A DNA stretch of 64,000 bases from Leuctra nigra (Eukaryota; Arthropoda; Insecta; Plecoptera; Leuctridae): NCBI GenBank assembly GCA_934045905.1, contig OW203761.1:32042964-32106963 (forward strand), written 5' to 3'. A program made the translations under genes and the position numbers. Numbering within the stretch: position 1 is the first letter of the stretch; the number at the start of each line of letters is the position of its first letter. Below, piece by piece: positions 1 to 13,400 of this stretch. The notes below the pieces were generated by a model that searched no databases, was not told the DNA's origin, and saw only the letters and a program-made list of their open reading frames with translations.

Positions 1-253
1 CACACCCCAAAACTAAACAATGCCCTTCATGTACTAATGTATACCTAAAGCATGAAATAACAATACAATTAATGTGACACTGACAGAATAGGCATCATAA
101 TTCATCATGATACATGCGTGGGAAAAAGAGAATGGCGGTAGGGATGGGGGGAAGGAACTGGGTATTTATTTCTGCAGTATTGTTGTTTTAAGCCTGGGGC
201 CAATTCTTGAGATTCACGTTTTGAAACCATGTCGGGGTTTCATTGTTTAAAAC

Positions 254-914
254 TAGGGATGGCACTTTTACCGGTTCTGGAAAAATCGGTAAATTTACCG
301 GTAAATTTTACCGGTAAATTTACCGGTCAGCGGTAAATTTTGAAAAATGATGGTAGATACCAAATCATGATTATACCAAATACAAAAATGACCCTACTTT
401 ATTATTTGACCCATTTACAAAGATTACCGCAGTCAGAACAATAACAATAATCAATGTTAATAATGACAATAGGTACTCCATATTGATAAGGGATGATATA
501 GCCAAATAGCATTGATTCGACCAATCTAGTGTAGGCTAGGCTATGCCATGCCTGTGTTATTCTCCCATAAGAGGAATTGTCGACCACCAATTTGATCAAG
601 TTACAATCTGTGTCTGCTAAACAAGCAAACCTGAAGAGAGATTCCGACATTGGAAGTAATCCTATATGGATGGAGTTATCATTCTGAATGATTGAAGACA
701 ACCAAAAATCAACGTAAAATATGCCTAACTGCTAATGTTGTCACACTGAAGTTTACTTATAGTTTTTACTTAAAATTTGATATCTCCATTCATACATTGG
801 AAAGGATCAAAAAAACAAAATTTACCATTTTTTTTACCGGTAAATTATTAATCGGTAAATTTACCGGTAAATTTACCTTAATTTACCGGTAAATTTTACC
901 AGGTGCCATCCCTA
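254..914. mobile_element. hAT-like non-autonomous element A, copy 1 (661 bp)
   Basis: Ends TAGGGATGGCAC / GTGCCATCCCTA with an exact 8-bp target duplication TTTAAAAC at 246-253 and 915-922. The 8-bp duplication and TAGGG-type end fit the hAT superfamily. Both subterminal regions contain arrays of ACCGGTAAATTT. The middle has a 99-codon minus-strand open frame (402-701) that is not preserved in copy 2, so I do not call it a gene. Confidence 0.88.
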
Positions 915-1160
915 TTTAAAACGTACAAAAGTTGAATGCTAACCAATAGTTGTCAACTGTTTCAAGTTTTATACAATGCAAACGTAAAACGGTTTGAAAA
1001 CGTGAATCTCGAGAATTGGTTTCCTGCTTGGTTACAAATTACAGTACATTTTTCAAATCAACAAATAAATAAAATAAATACCTACACATATAGTAGGTAC
1101 ATACAGTCAGTATAATTAACACTAACAATTAATAATGATAATAAAAACACATTATCTAAA

Positions 1161-1312
1161 GCCGGGCCCACATACTAGACCGTTTCTGCGGTTTCCGTTT
1201 ATTCTTACCAACCAATCACAAGTCCAGAAACCGCTCAAGGAAGAAGACTTGTGATTGGCTAATAGAAAAAACGGAAAACACAAAACGCAAAAACGGTCTA
1301 CGTGGACCCGGC
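1161..1312. mobile_element. TTAA-type MITE D, copy 1
   Basis: About 150 bp with terminal inverted repeats GCCGGGCCCACA / GTGGACCCGGC and long partly self-complementary arms. Flanks TAAA and TTGA look like a decayed TTAA duplication, which is intact in the copy at 31769-32163. It lies upstream of the first visible KNTC1 exon. Confidence 0.7.
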
Positions 1313-1407
1313 TTGAAGTCACAAAGAATTCCTAGTAGGTATAATGGCCATGGATTGAGTACCTACTGTAATATACCCAGCTGATTCCATGTGTATCTTT
1401 TTCACAG

Positions 1408-4400
1408 CAACCTTCTGCCAATCGACCAAGATATGAAAATAACAAATCTATTCTGTCATTACGTCAGTGAAGACATTTTTGATCTCGTAATAGTGAGCAG
1501 TAATGGTCAGATTCATAGGTAAGCCCTAGTAGTAGGGGGGTACATTTAATCGTACCCTAAAAGTACCAAAAGTAAATTAAGATGGCTGAAAAAAACAGGG
1601 TCTTCTTGACGCCCAAGGCTGAGATCAAAACAAATTGCAATCTGTCTTTATGCTGCTTTTGGTGAGTTTAGTGTTTGCCAGAATTTGAATGTTCAGTTTC
1701 AGTTTATTTCCATGTTTACATTTGGTTATACAGTAGTAGGTGTACATACATGTATTACACAAAGTAGTGACCCTTAAGCAATTACACTTTATTAGGGCAT
1801 GTGGAATTCTAATTAATAATAATTATAATAAAAAATATTAAGATTAAAATATGTATGGTATAAAAATAGTGTAGTTAAATGTTGATTTTAGTATAAAGTA
1901 ACATTTAATTCTTAAACTTAAAGTAAGCTATTTAATATTTTACTATGTACTAACGATCATTTATAGCATATTCTTGGTTTAACTTCAGTCAACATCAGTA
2001 TTTATTATTTTGATTATTTAGTTTTTACTATCTAGTATATACTCTTCAATGGAATAGTAACATTTATTTATAAGATACTGCTTCATTTGCTGCTTAAAAC
2101 TAGAGTATTTGTCGATTACTTTCAGCTTGTTAGGCAATGCATTGTATAGTATTGTATTGCTATACTGAGAGTTCTTTTGGGTACATTTTGTTCTATATTG
2201 TTCTACATGTATGTTGTTTGCTTGTCTTGTATTGTGTTTATGTACATCAGTGTTTTGTGTGGTATCTTTTCTTAATTTAAATGCTAGGAGAGATTCTAAT
2301 ATGTAAAGGCATGGGAAAGTGAGAATTTTGTATTTTATAAAGTACTTTTTACAGTCCGGTTTTTTGAAGGTGTCCGAATTTTTGTACTTCAGTCCGAACA
2401 GTGCCCGTATTGCCTTTCGTTGTATAGTAAATATCTTGTTTGCGTCAGTCGAGTTCCCCCAGAATCTTATCCCATATCTTACATGCGATTCAAAATTGGC
2501 ATAGTATACTAACTTCGATGTTTTCATGTTTGTTAGTGATATTATTGTCTTGAGAGAAAAATATGACGAATTTAATTTTTTTAGCAATTTGCTGCAGTGA
2601 CTCTTCCAGTTAAGGTTTTCGTCTATGGTTATCCCGAGGAATTTAGTTTCTTTTACTTCTTTTAGTTCTGCATTATCGTTTTTATTTGTAATGATCATAT
2701 TTGTTGTTGGGTTATTAATCGGATCATTTTTAATTTTGAAGTTGATATAATTAGTTTTTTGTGAATTTAAAATTAGGTGGTTGTCGTTAAACCATTTGTT
2801 TGCCTTAACTAGCGTCTCCTCTGTGTTTTCTTTCAGAATCTCTTTAGTTTTCCCCTTTACTGTGATGTTTGTGTCATCAGCATAGAGTTCAGATAGTTCA
2901 ATTGTTTCAGGCAGATCATTAATGTATAATATAAATAGCAAGGGACCAAGGATGCTCCCTTGTGGGACTCCACATGTAACGATTTGTGGTTCAGAAAGCA
3001 GCCTTGTTTCTTTGTTGTTTCTATTTGTTGAAGTTATTTCGACATATTGATCTATTATGCATATATGACTCTAGTAATTGAAGTGCTACCCCTCTGACTC
3101 CGTAATGTTCGAGTTTTGCAAGAAGGATTTCATGATTTATGCTGTCAAAGGCTTTTGAGAGATCACAGAAGAGTCCTAATGTATGTTCTTTATTCTCAAG
3201 TCCAATGATAGTAATATATTATATTGTGCAGTAATGAAGTATGCTGATTGTATTGATTGTAGACACTGATGTACACAATACACATTAATTTCTGTTATTT
3301 CACGATTTAGTTATAAACTTATAACTGTTAGGTACTTCAGAACTCGTTACTATTGTCATAAAAGTAGTGCCCAGGCGCACTAGAGTTAGGTAGGTACACT
3401 CGACAATTCATAAAACGGTATTTGAAAGAAAAGGATTGTCTGCAAAAAATATGATGGCATCATCTGATGAAGTCTTTACTAACTAGTAACTCGTCATCTA
3501 CCTATATAGTAGGTGAGCTCTGATTTCATTGATAATAACAAGGATTGATTGTCAATGAACCTGACCAGCAGCCAATCTTTTTCGTTCAAATACCCTTTTA
3601 TGAATTGTCGAGTGTACCTAAAAATCTTAATTTTGACACTTGTTGGAATGACTGCAACTTTTACTGTCAAATTCAAAATTAGTACTGAGAATTTTCATGA
3701 AATTTTTTTTTTGAAATTTTAATTTTCATGAAATTTTTTAATTTTTGGATTCGATTTATTATTTCTACTTTTAATCTTGGACCTTCACTTCAGTCATGTC
3801 GGCAGGTCGGTCCTGACTAGTGTTGAGATTTTTCATCAAATTTTTCGATGTTTGGATTTGATAAAAATTGTCAGCCAAGGACAATGCACCGTAATTTATA
3901 CTGCAAAAGTCATGCACTTTAGCGACAACACAGTACCAAGGGTCACAACTGGTGATACCTCAAATGTCAAATTTAGGCGAGAATAATATACAATTTTTTC
4001 AGAAAAAAATAAAAGTTATTTTTAATAGGTACCTAAATAGGTACACTCGGCCAAACAAAACTTGAACGTTGACCAAATTTGAATGACTGCTGGTCATGTC
4101 CCATAAGTCATAACTAGAGCCAAGATTATATGGTTTTATCACTTTTAATCACGAAATTTCGCTTTAAAATCAAACATTTTGTAAATTGTATATTTTGTGA
4201 TTTTATATTTTTTGTGTTGATTAACGTAAAACTAAGATAAATTATATCTTAAAACCACCAAAACGCGAAATTGCCAATATTTAAAACGAAATTTAGGCAA
4301 TTTTAAAACCATAATCTTGACTCTAGTCATAACCAATCAAAGCTTGTTATTATCATTGAAATGTGAGGTCACTACTAGAGTGAGACAATGAGATCGCTTA

Positions 4401-7400
4401 AAGACTGACTTCTGATGGTGCGATCTTACATTTATCAGCCTATCAGATTTATTGAAAGTTCAAGTTTTGTTTGGTGAAGTGTACCTACTCAATTTTAACA
4501 GATCTTAAAAAATTTCTCTAGGTAGTAAATGAAAATTTTCGTGTAAATTAAAAATATCGCTTTTGAGAAAGGTCCATTTATTCTGTCAACAACATTTTTA
4601 TTGAATTTTGAGACAATATAGAAGAGATAATGGGAAAAATTTCCAGTGGAGTTAGGTCAGGATGTTATGAAAGGATGAAAGGAACAATATCCGGCCGAAC
4701 CTGGGCACATGCCTATTACTCGGGACACAGACATGTTAATAGCCAGGGGCGTGCGGTGGTTTTCCAGCATGACTAGGCACTTGCCAAATTTCAAGCCAAA
4801 ATATGAATCCCCCCCCTCCGAATAAATCACTAATTTATAATTTTTTTACATGGAATTAAGCAACAGAATTTTTCTTACCGCGAATATTTTAATCCTAGAA
4901 GATATAATTTTCTTTGATGTACCTGTACCAATCTCTCACCTTGTGTTGAAAAACTTTGATTTTGGATTTTCCGATGGCGCTGCATTTCTGTCCACATCCT
5001 TAGCCAACGAGAAAATAAACAGCTGATCCCACTCATGGATCCCACTGAATACACACGCATGGGAATACCATAATTACAATGTCCAGCGCAATCGAAATCA
5101 AAATTCGACACAACACAGTCAACACAATCAGAACTCACTTCACAAATATTACAATTATAAACCTCTTTGAATGTCTAACTTCGATGAAAGCAGTCGTCAA
5201 ACTGAGTAATTTGCTTGTTTATTGCTGCGTTGCTGAACGTGTCTTCGCATGCATTTTGTGCGTGGCCTTGGGTGGCCGTGGATGAGTGGAGTATATTTCG
5301 TGGGAGTAAGTGAGACAGAGAGATTACATCTGGAACATTAGTTGGAGAAAGACAGATAGCACTAGATTCTGCCCTGGCTGATGACGCGGTGTGAGTGACG
5401 TCACAGTGCAAGTTATACTCTTCCTCTCCTCCCCGCCCGCAATCAACACAGGCGCGTAGCTAGACTAATCTAGTAGGCTCGGCCTTTCACATAACATTTT
5501 ATCAGAACATCGCAACGGCGGCGGCGTGGCACGGCTCGCCACGCTCTTTACGTATAAATTATAATAAGCATTTCCGCATATTATAACATTAAGTACGTTC
5601 GATTTCAAAATATATCTAATGAACATAATATTATTTCATAAAATAACATTTAAGATTAGTATGAATACTGGCTGCCTAGACAGTGCCTAGTTTGCCTAGG
5701 CTGCACTGCACGCCCCTGTTAATAGCCTACATGTCTGTGCTCAGGATTTCTTAATTGATGGGTGAGAGCTGCCACCCATACCTACATATTATGTGATCTT
5801 TACATTTCAGGGGCTGGATTCACAAAGAAGTATTTATCTCCTAATACGTATTATCTTTTGTATTATCTTTCATTTAACACAGTGTTTTTGGTATTAAATC
5901 GAAAGATAATATGTATTAGCAGATGATACCTTTTGTGAATCCAGCCCTAGGACTAAAGGTAGGTACATTTTTGAGCGAGCGTCTCTTTTTGGCTCTTTCG
6001 GCACGGACCTCTGTTTTTTTCCGTTTTTTTTTTGTTATTGACGTTATACAAGTCACAGTTTTTCTTCGATCAAGCTGAAATTTTGCACACATGTACTGAC
6101 CATTTCCGGGCGTTGCAGACCCTAATTTTTTTGAAATCCCCTGATTGGTTCAAATTTTAAAAAATATATATCTTTCGATTGGTTGATCCAATCAATTTGA
6201 AATTTAGCATAGTCCTTTCAACCAACATTTTACACAATCATACAAAGTTTCAGCCAAATCCTCCCATTGGTTTAAATTTAAAACCATTTTTAATAATAAT
6301 AATAATAATAATAAATTAATAATTAATAATGTAATTTATTGAGCACATAAAATAGGTCCTTAATTGGTCTGTATTCAACAATCGAGTCGTTGATCTTCCA
6401 TACATCCATCTCTTCTCTTCAGCTGCTTCACCTCTTCACCGTTTACCTACTTCTTCTTAAGTCATAATACAATTAAAATTGTGCTTCAATATCAGTGGTA
6501 ATATTGGAAGAACATCCAAGCATTTGCTTTTTAGCTGAGGAAAAACCACTGAAAAAACATTCTCAGCAGGATGTAATCTTGATTCTTGTCTTCCAATGTC
6601 ATTACTTCACGAATTCTCTTTCTTGAATGATAGCGAGTTTATCCTTAACGAGCGTCTTGAAAGCTTTTAAACTTAGGGTCTGCTCTTCTGTTGTTGTTGT
6701 GTTGTATGCTACTGAGGCTGAATAGGAAAAAAAGTTCTTGAATTGAGACTGTGATTTTTGAAATTTAAACTAGAACCGTTTGACCGATCAACTTAAAACT
6801 TTGCATGGTCATTGGGACCAACATTATCTGTGTTTTTGACAATTTTTAGACAAATCTGTGTTTAAATCTAAAAGTTATTGACATTTTACGGACATTTTGT
6901 TTGTTACTATGGATCACAGCAACATTGACGCCACAGTTCCAATGTTCCAAGGTAGTTAGAACAGAAACTTTCAAATGCATATTTATGACACTAATAATCA
7001 ACAGATCGATCTGATATTTTGTACACACACTTATATCGAGTGGTCCCAGGTATATTTTTTTGAAGAAGATCCTGTGGTTTTTGAAAATTAACAAGGAACC
7101 ATTCAATCATAAAGGTTCAATCGATCAACTTAAAACTTTGCATGGTTATTGGGACCAATATTTTTGTCATACAAGTCTGTGACGAAATTGAAGAATTATT
7201 GGCTTTTAATGACATTTTCAATATACAGAATTTTGGTTCGAGGTGTTGCGCGTATCCGTGCTTGCTCATCAACGTGTTACACAGAGCGTTTTCCTAGTTA
7301 TTCTATACTAGCTGACCCGCCCAGCGTTGCTCGGAAAATTGTATATGTAGGGTGAAGTGGTGTTCAGAGGAATGGGGTAGTTCGTCTTGGTTGTTCAGTT

Positions 7401-10400
7401 CTGAAGGGTTAATAAACAGTTCAAAATTTGGTTGAGTCGGGTGTAGGAGTATATGAAGAACAGACAGACAGACATTCTACTTTATATAGCTATAGATGTT
7501 TCCTTCCACTCTAGTTTTTCTAATTAAAAATGTTATATTATTTCTTGCACATACAGGATTCCACAAATAGATTCCACTACATTATCACACCAGATTGTAG
7601 ATGACCTTGATGTCTTAAATAAAATTTTAAGCGACATACAAATTGAGGTTGTTTCTGAAGAAAGTAGTAAACGTATCAATACTGTTGATACAGTGGTGCA
7701 CAAGGAGTGGAAAAGAGAACTCGCATACGCAGGCAATGGAATTGGAATAATGCTTGCTGACTACAAGTCCCTCATCGAAATATATCACATGGAGCCACCT
7801 ATTAACAAAGTGAAGAAGTTGAAGTACTTCAACAATGGCAGCTCACTTTTGGTATTAACTGAAGATTCAAAGCTATCTGTTGTGTGTCCGATAACACTGT
7901 CCTGTTTGAAGGTTTGGGACAGTCTCTCTGTACAAGACTTCACCTTGTTGCCACCATCTAAGCAAGGACAGTCACAAGATTTGCTCATGCTTACAAAGTC
8001 GGAAGACCAGACTCACAGTTGGTTGCAACTCATGTCTCTTCCCAAGTTTGATACTAAACTGCGACTAAAAGTATCATTGGATTGCTACCTTGTAACTATG
8101 CTGACTGACCAACAAGAGATACTATTTGTGGAAGGTTTAACAGTAGGATCTATGTCCATTACTGAGCTTCATGTGAAGTCTCTGATTGAGAGCTCACCAA
8201 GTGACAGATACGAAAGAATCCTGAGAAGGAAGAAATTTGATGAAGCTGAAAAGTATGCTAGAACCTTCAACTTGGACATAGAGCTTGTTTTCAAGGCCCG
8301 AGCTAGACAATACATCGAGGATCTGGATCCCTGGACTTCAACATCTAAGAGCTGTAAAACTACAATGAAAAACTTGATTGGTGTGTTAGATCTCATTCAA
8401 GATATTGAATTTGTGAGCTTGGTATGCGTAAACGCAGCATTGTTTGAATTGAGTTTCGTGAGAACACTTCTAGCCTATGCAAACCGAAGGCTGAAGAGTG
8501 AGAACAGCAAGATGCTGCAGAAGATTAGAGCTCAAGTATGTGCATTGGAGTTTCGACTGGAAACTTTTGAGCTTGTAAGTGAATCATCTCATTTTGAAAC
8601 TTGGTTAGACTTCAGTAAAGCTGATCTGTACCAAAAGTGTCGTCTGCTTCTGCACCAGGTAAACATTAATGTATTTAATTTTGACACAACTTTATCAAGT
8701 TGTTTTTGGATGTGATATTTAATTGTGAAATTCACAGGGAGAGTTACGCCAGGCATCATTCATTTGGACTCGACATTTTTGTGATTTCAAACATAAGCTG
8801 TCAGCAGACTGCATGCTGGAGCTTCTGCGTTGTCTTCCTGTTGGGATTTCTTCCGTTAATCTTAATTTGCTTCGGTGGCTGAGACACTTCATCCCTGCAG
8901 TTCTGACAGCATTTCCAGAGGTTAGCAAATTGTATACATATATTTTGCTGTTTGCCTCTTTTATTAATTAAATCTCTCATAGTCATAGTTATTAAAATTT
9001 AAGCATTGTAGAAATCAATTAGCTAAGGAAAACATCAGTTTAAAAAGTCTTCCTGTTAATGTGGCGCAATCACTCGATATATAGCACAATTTTATTTATT
9101 TTTGAAATTACCATTTCAAAATACATTTTACAACAGTTCAACTATATATTTAAGTATTAAAGACTCATTTAAAGTCCAGTAGTTTGCAACTCCTGCCCAA
9201 TAATGAGTTTTCAATTTTATGTCTTTTGAGAATGTACAAAACTTTAACATGGGAGGTATAGGAAAATTCATTTCGAATTTTGTGTATAACTTTTAAAATA
9301 GCACACGTTGGTACGTTTTCAACTTTTATCCTGGTAGTATGTCCGTAGGTAGGTCTACCAGAAAAAAAGTTTTTTGTTAAAATCTAACGGTACAAAAAAT
9401 TAGAACTTCATTTTAGCTTAAGAATGACACGATTTTACTTGGCTGCCATAAGATAACATGGGGGAAAAAACTAAAATAATGTCAGAAACTAGACACGAGA
9501 AGTGTTGAATTTTTGCAAGGATTATGTATGGCATGATTTAAGATTATCAATAAGTACACAAAAATTTATGAAGATCTGAAACTATGCCTCGAGTGATCGC
9601 GCCACCTTAAACTGAAAATGTTTATTTGCTGAGGTAGAGTACCTACTACCTAGTACATTATTTTTATTAAAATTTTATTGTTGTATTTTTATCAGAATTT
9701 TCTTTGGTCTTAGGTTCTTGGTTGTTTACATGACAAGTTTGAAAATTAAGTTCTATCACTCAGCCTCATGCTCAAAACTACATAGTTGCGTCCGCAAGTC
9801 CATACTTGCCTACGCAACTCCTGCTATCGGTATACAGATACCTAACAGGAGTTGCGTCTGCAGGTATGGACTTGCGTACACAACTAGTTTTGAGCATGAG
9901 GCTGTACATTAATCTATTGATTGGTCTTCTGGGAATTCAGACTTAATTTCAAACGAAAAATCTTTGCAATGATGTGTGTGGTTCTTGTAGGTTCTGGAAG
10001 ATGTCATTCTGTGGGCCATTCAAATCTCAAGGACAATGGAATTGAATAAATCAGGTTGGCCAGAGTCCGGACTTGTGTGTAGCCAGGGTCTTTTGGATCT
10101 CTTGAAAGTTGGGAGCAGCAGTGAGGGGAAATTAAGTGTATTTTTCCAATGCTCAGCACCGAACTCTCCTCTGCAGCAGCTGATAACTTTGATCAAATCT
10201 TTGAAACATTTAAAAACATTAAAGGATGACTTTAACATGTGCATCACTCTGGATGATTTTATGGATGAGAATAAAGCTGAAGTCGTTGCTCTAATGCTTG
10301 ATAACGTGAGTATTAATCATACAATACATAATTATGGCCACCTTAAAAATATTTAAACTTTTCCCGGTTGGAGTACAGTGAGTGATGCTTAAAAAACTAC

Positions 10401-13400
10401 CTAATTGTAAATACGAAAATTCTCGGCGCTCTAGCGATCACACCATAATAAATATTGCCTATTGAAATACGTAAGGCACATTTCCGCTTACATCTTACCT
10501 AATTAACATGCCGAGCGAGATAGATGGATATATTTTTAAGATTTTGACCATCGTCGTCTTCCATTAAGTTTACGTACTTCTGTTAAAACTATAGTTAAAC
10601 TTCCTAACCACATGATCATTAGTTATCATTTATAATAATCACTAACAGTTGTCATTTATTGTACTTGTTCTTTACTTGATGAAAGATACATTTGCAATAT
10701 TCTCCTCGCACGTCACATTTTATTTTTCTATATTGATTTTACAAGATAATATCATTCAAAGTTGCAGTATCAAGTTCCAATTCAACTTTGTTAATTTCAG
10801 GTAGATGACAAAAATGTTGAGAAATTAATTACTTCATTCCTGAAGCGGTTTGTTGAGGAATGGGGACTAAACGAAGATCAGGTTCTGTCGGATTATGTGA
10901 AAAAGATTGTACAATATAGTGGAAATGAATATGATCCCAGTAATGAAGCACAGTGGGCATGTACTGTTGAAATCGTACTATCACACATAAACAATCAAGA
11001 TGTGCTGATGGACAGTATTCTGGCCTTGTTGAAGTCTGCCCCTGTGCCGTGGAGTGTGACACTCCATCGCATCGCAGAACGAGGATTGAAAATTAAACAT
11101 CCTTCAACAACAGAGATAAAGAATCATATGGAATTAATTCCAATGAAAATTGTTATCAAGAAATACAACTTCAAGAGGTTCGCTCCAGAAAAGTGTAATC
11201 ACAAAATCTGCATGTCATACATTCGACATATAATAAAAATGGGTAGTAAAGATGAGATGTTGCAAGATTGTTTACATATTTGTCGGTCAGAGCCCAAACT
11301 GCTTGCTGAAACGTATGTCCTTTTCTTGGAGATCTGGATGAAGACTGATCAAGAGGATAGAGCGTTTGAATATTTGACTGGCTTAGATAAAAAAATGAAA
11401 GAGGCTTGCATCAGGAAACTTATGTACAAGATGACATGTAACTTGAAGAATCCTCATTTTCATCTGTCACCCTACTGCTTGGAGAGACTTGATGGAATTT
11501 TCAACATTCTTCACCAGTCTTTGCCCGAAAATACCCAGAATAAATTTGTGCCTGTTGATTGCTTAATTCAAGACGTGCGAAAGGTATGCAAGATGAAGAT
11601 GGCATTTAATTGTGATATTTCACTGAAGAAATGCTCTTCCAGATCCCAGTATAATACAGTACTGAAAAACTGCACACAATCGATTTTGATGAAGAATGAT
11701 TCAAATGCTCTCTCATTGGCATACACTTTGGCCAATCTTCTGCAATGCTTGCCTGGCAAGGGTGCTGTAGAATACATTAAACAAGCCACTGAATTACAAT
11801 TTGTAGAAGAGGCTCTTAAAATATCTGAAAATCTTGATGATTTGAATGACATATCTGAGCCAGTAAAAGATGAACTTTTGCTAGTTGCAAACCATATGAT
11901 GCAGCGTGATGACCAAATATACAAAGTGGCTCCAGTCGTGCAGGAATTGTCTAGAAATGTCATTCTTCAGTGTAACAATGATTCTTTACTTTCCTGGCTC
12001 CATTTATTTAAGTGGAGCAGTGCTGTTTTACGGCTGAAGAATTATTGGATTCCAAACGATGCATCATACGGTTTGTCTACAGTTCCTGTGGATCGGCTGA
12101 ATAAATGGAGTTTCAGTACATTCTACTTCGATCAAGCAGTTTGCTCAGATAAGTCCATGGCTGTGGGAGTCCTCAAAGAAATATTTCAGCAAGATATTTG
12201 TGAAAAAATCTTACAGATGAAGGTATTTATATTATTTAAAAGTAATCATTTCTAATAAGAGATTTCAAGTCTTCAATCTATTAGGTTTTAATTTTTATAA
12301 AATGTGTTCCCCTTCAAATATATTATATTTGATAATATTATAATTATTCACATAATATCAATCTTTTAGTTCTTTTCTTTTATATTTTATTGCTCAGGGG
12401 GGTTATTCTAAATTCCCTTGTCGTCTCGTATCAATTGATACGGCGTCACTACCGTGTTAAATAGATAGCACTCCAGTGTGCAGTGAGCCCGTATCACGTG
12501 AAACGAGACGACACGGGAATTTAGAATCACCCTCCAGGGATCTTTTAAATTGCTGCGTTTACTTTCATTCCACCACTGTTTTTTCATACAGTTATTTTTA
12601 CTTCAGGATTTGCTGTTTGTCATGAACACATTACAAGAAGAAAATCTTGATCTTTTAGTTCTCACTCTGCTTCAATCAGCTGTCATATCCTTCTTTGATC
12701 AGGGAGACAGTATCAAGAAGATGTGGTTTGAATGTGTGGAAACATTGCTGCAGAAACTTGTTTCATCTCGGAAATTAGATATCAACTTAGGACTCTGTTT
12801 ACTGAGTTCTGTACCACAGACTGATGCATTTCAATGGCTGCATAAAATGGAGGAACTGTTCTCACGAGATATAAATAAGGTCGAGGCAGTGGCCAATTTA
12901 GGTATGATAATGCATAACAACATACCTGATCCAGAGACTTCTCATTTTGAGTACCTACACAAACAGTGCATTTGGGCAAAACGTTTTATGAAACTGGGCT
13001 TACCTATAAATGAAGTATTCAATAAAAGTTTGAAGCCTGCTGTTGTCTTACAAAATCTGTTGAAAGTTGCTGAAGTTAGTGTACAAATGATAAGCGAGTT
13101 CTGTGCTGACTTTGAACTCAATGCACAAAAATACTTTCTCTCCTACCTGCAACATGTCATTCTTAGATGGGAGCCACGGTTCTCGATCGTTGGAGATTTG
13201 CGGAAAGAGATTGTAGTGGAGAACGAAGAAGATGTTGTGAAGAAAGCCCGCTCAATTGTCATCATGATTGAAAATAAGAATGAAGTATTCAGCACACTCG
13301 AGCAAACATTGAACCTTATCAATTATTACAACTACGAAGTGTACTTAGCCGTATACAATCTCTTACAATCCACGGCCCCAAAGAAGTCTACTCATTTTAG

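Larger units (their letters stand above)
1570..3665 (+). repeat. Dispersed repeat KK, copy interrupted by a LINE and a MITE
   Basis: Segments 1575-1670, 3215-3390 and 3618-3665 match, in order, the uninterrupted copy at 27760-28085 (for example AGACACTGATGTACACA and GACTGCAACTTTTA). The gaps are filled by the LINE fragment (about 1680-3210) and MITE P (3394-3617). All lies in the first visible KNTC1 intron. Confidence 0.65.

Noticed and set aside
402..701. Minus-strand open frame of 99 codons with a plausible start
   Set aside because: It lies wholly inside hAT-like element A and is not preserved in the second copy at 23061-23689.
3494..3676. Minus-strand open frame of 60 codons
   Set aside because: Falls across MITE P and repeat KK; repeat sequence only.
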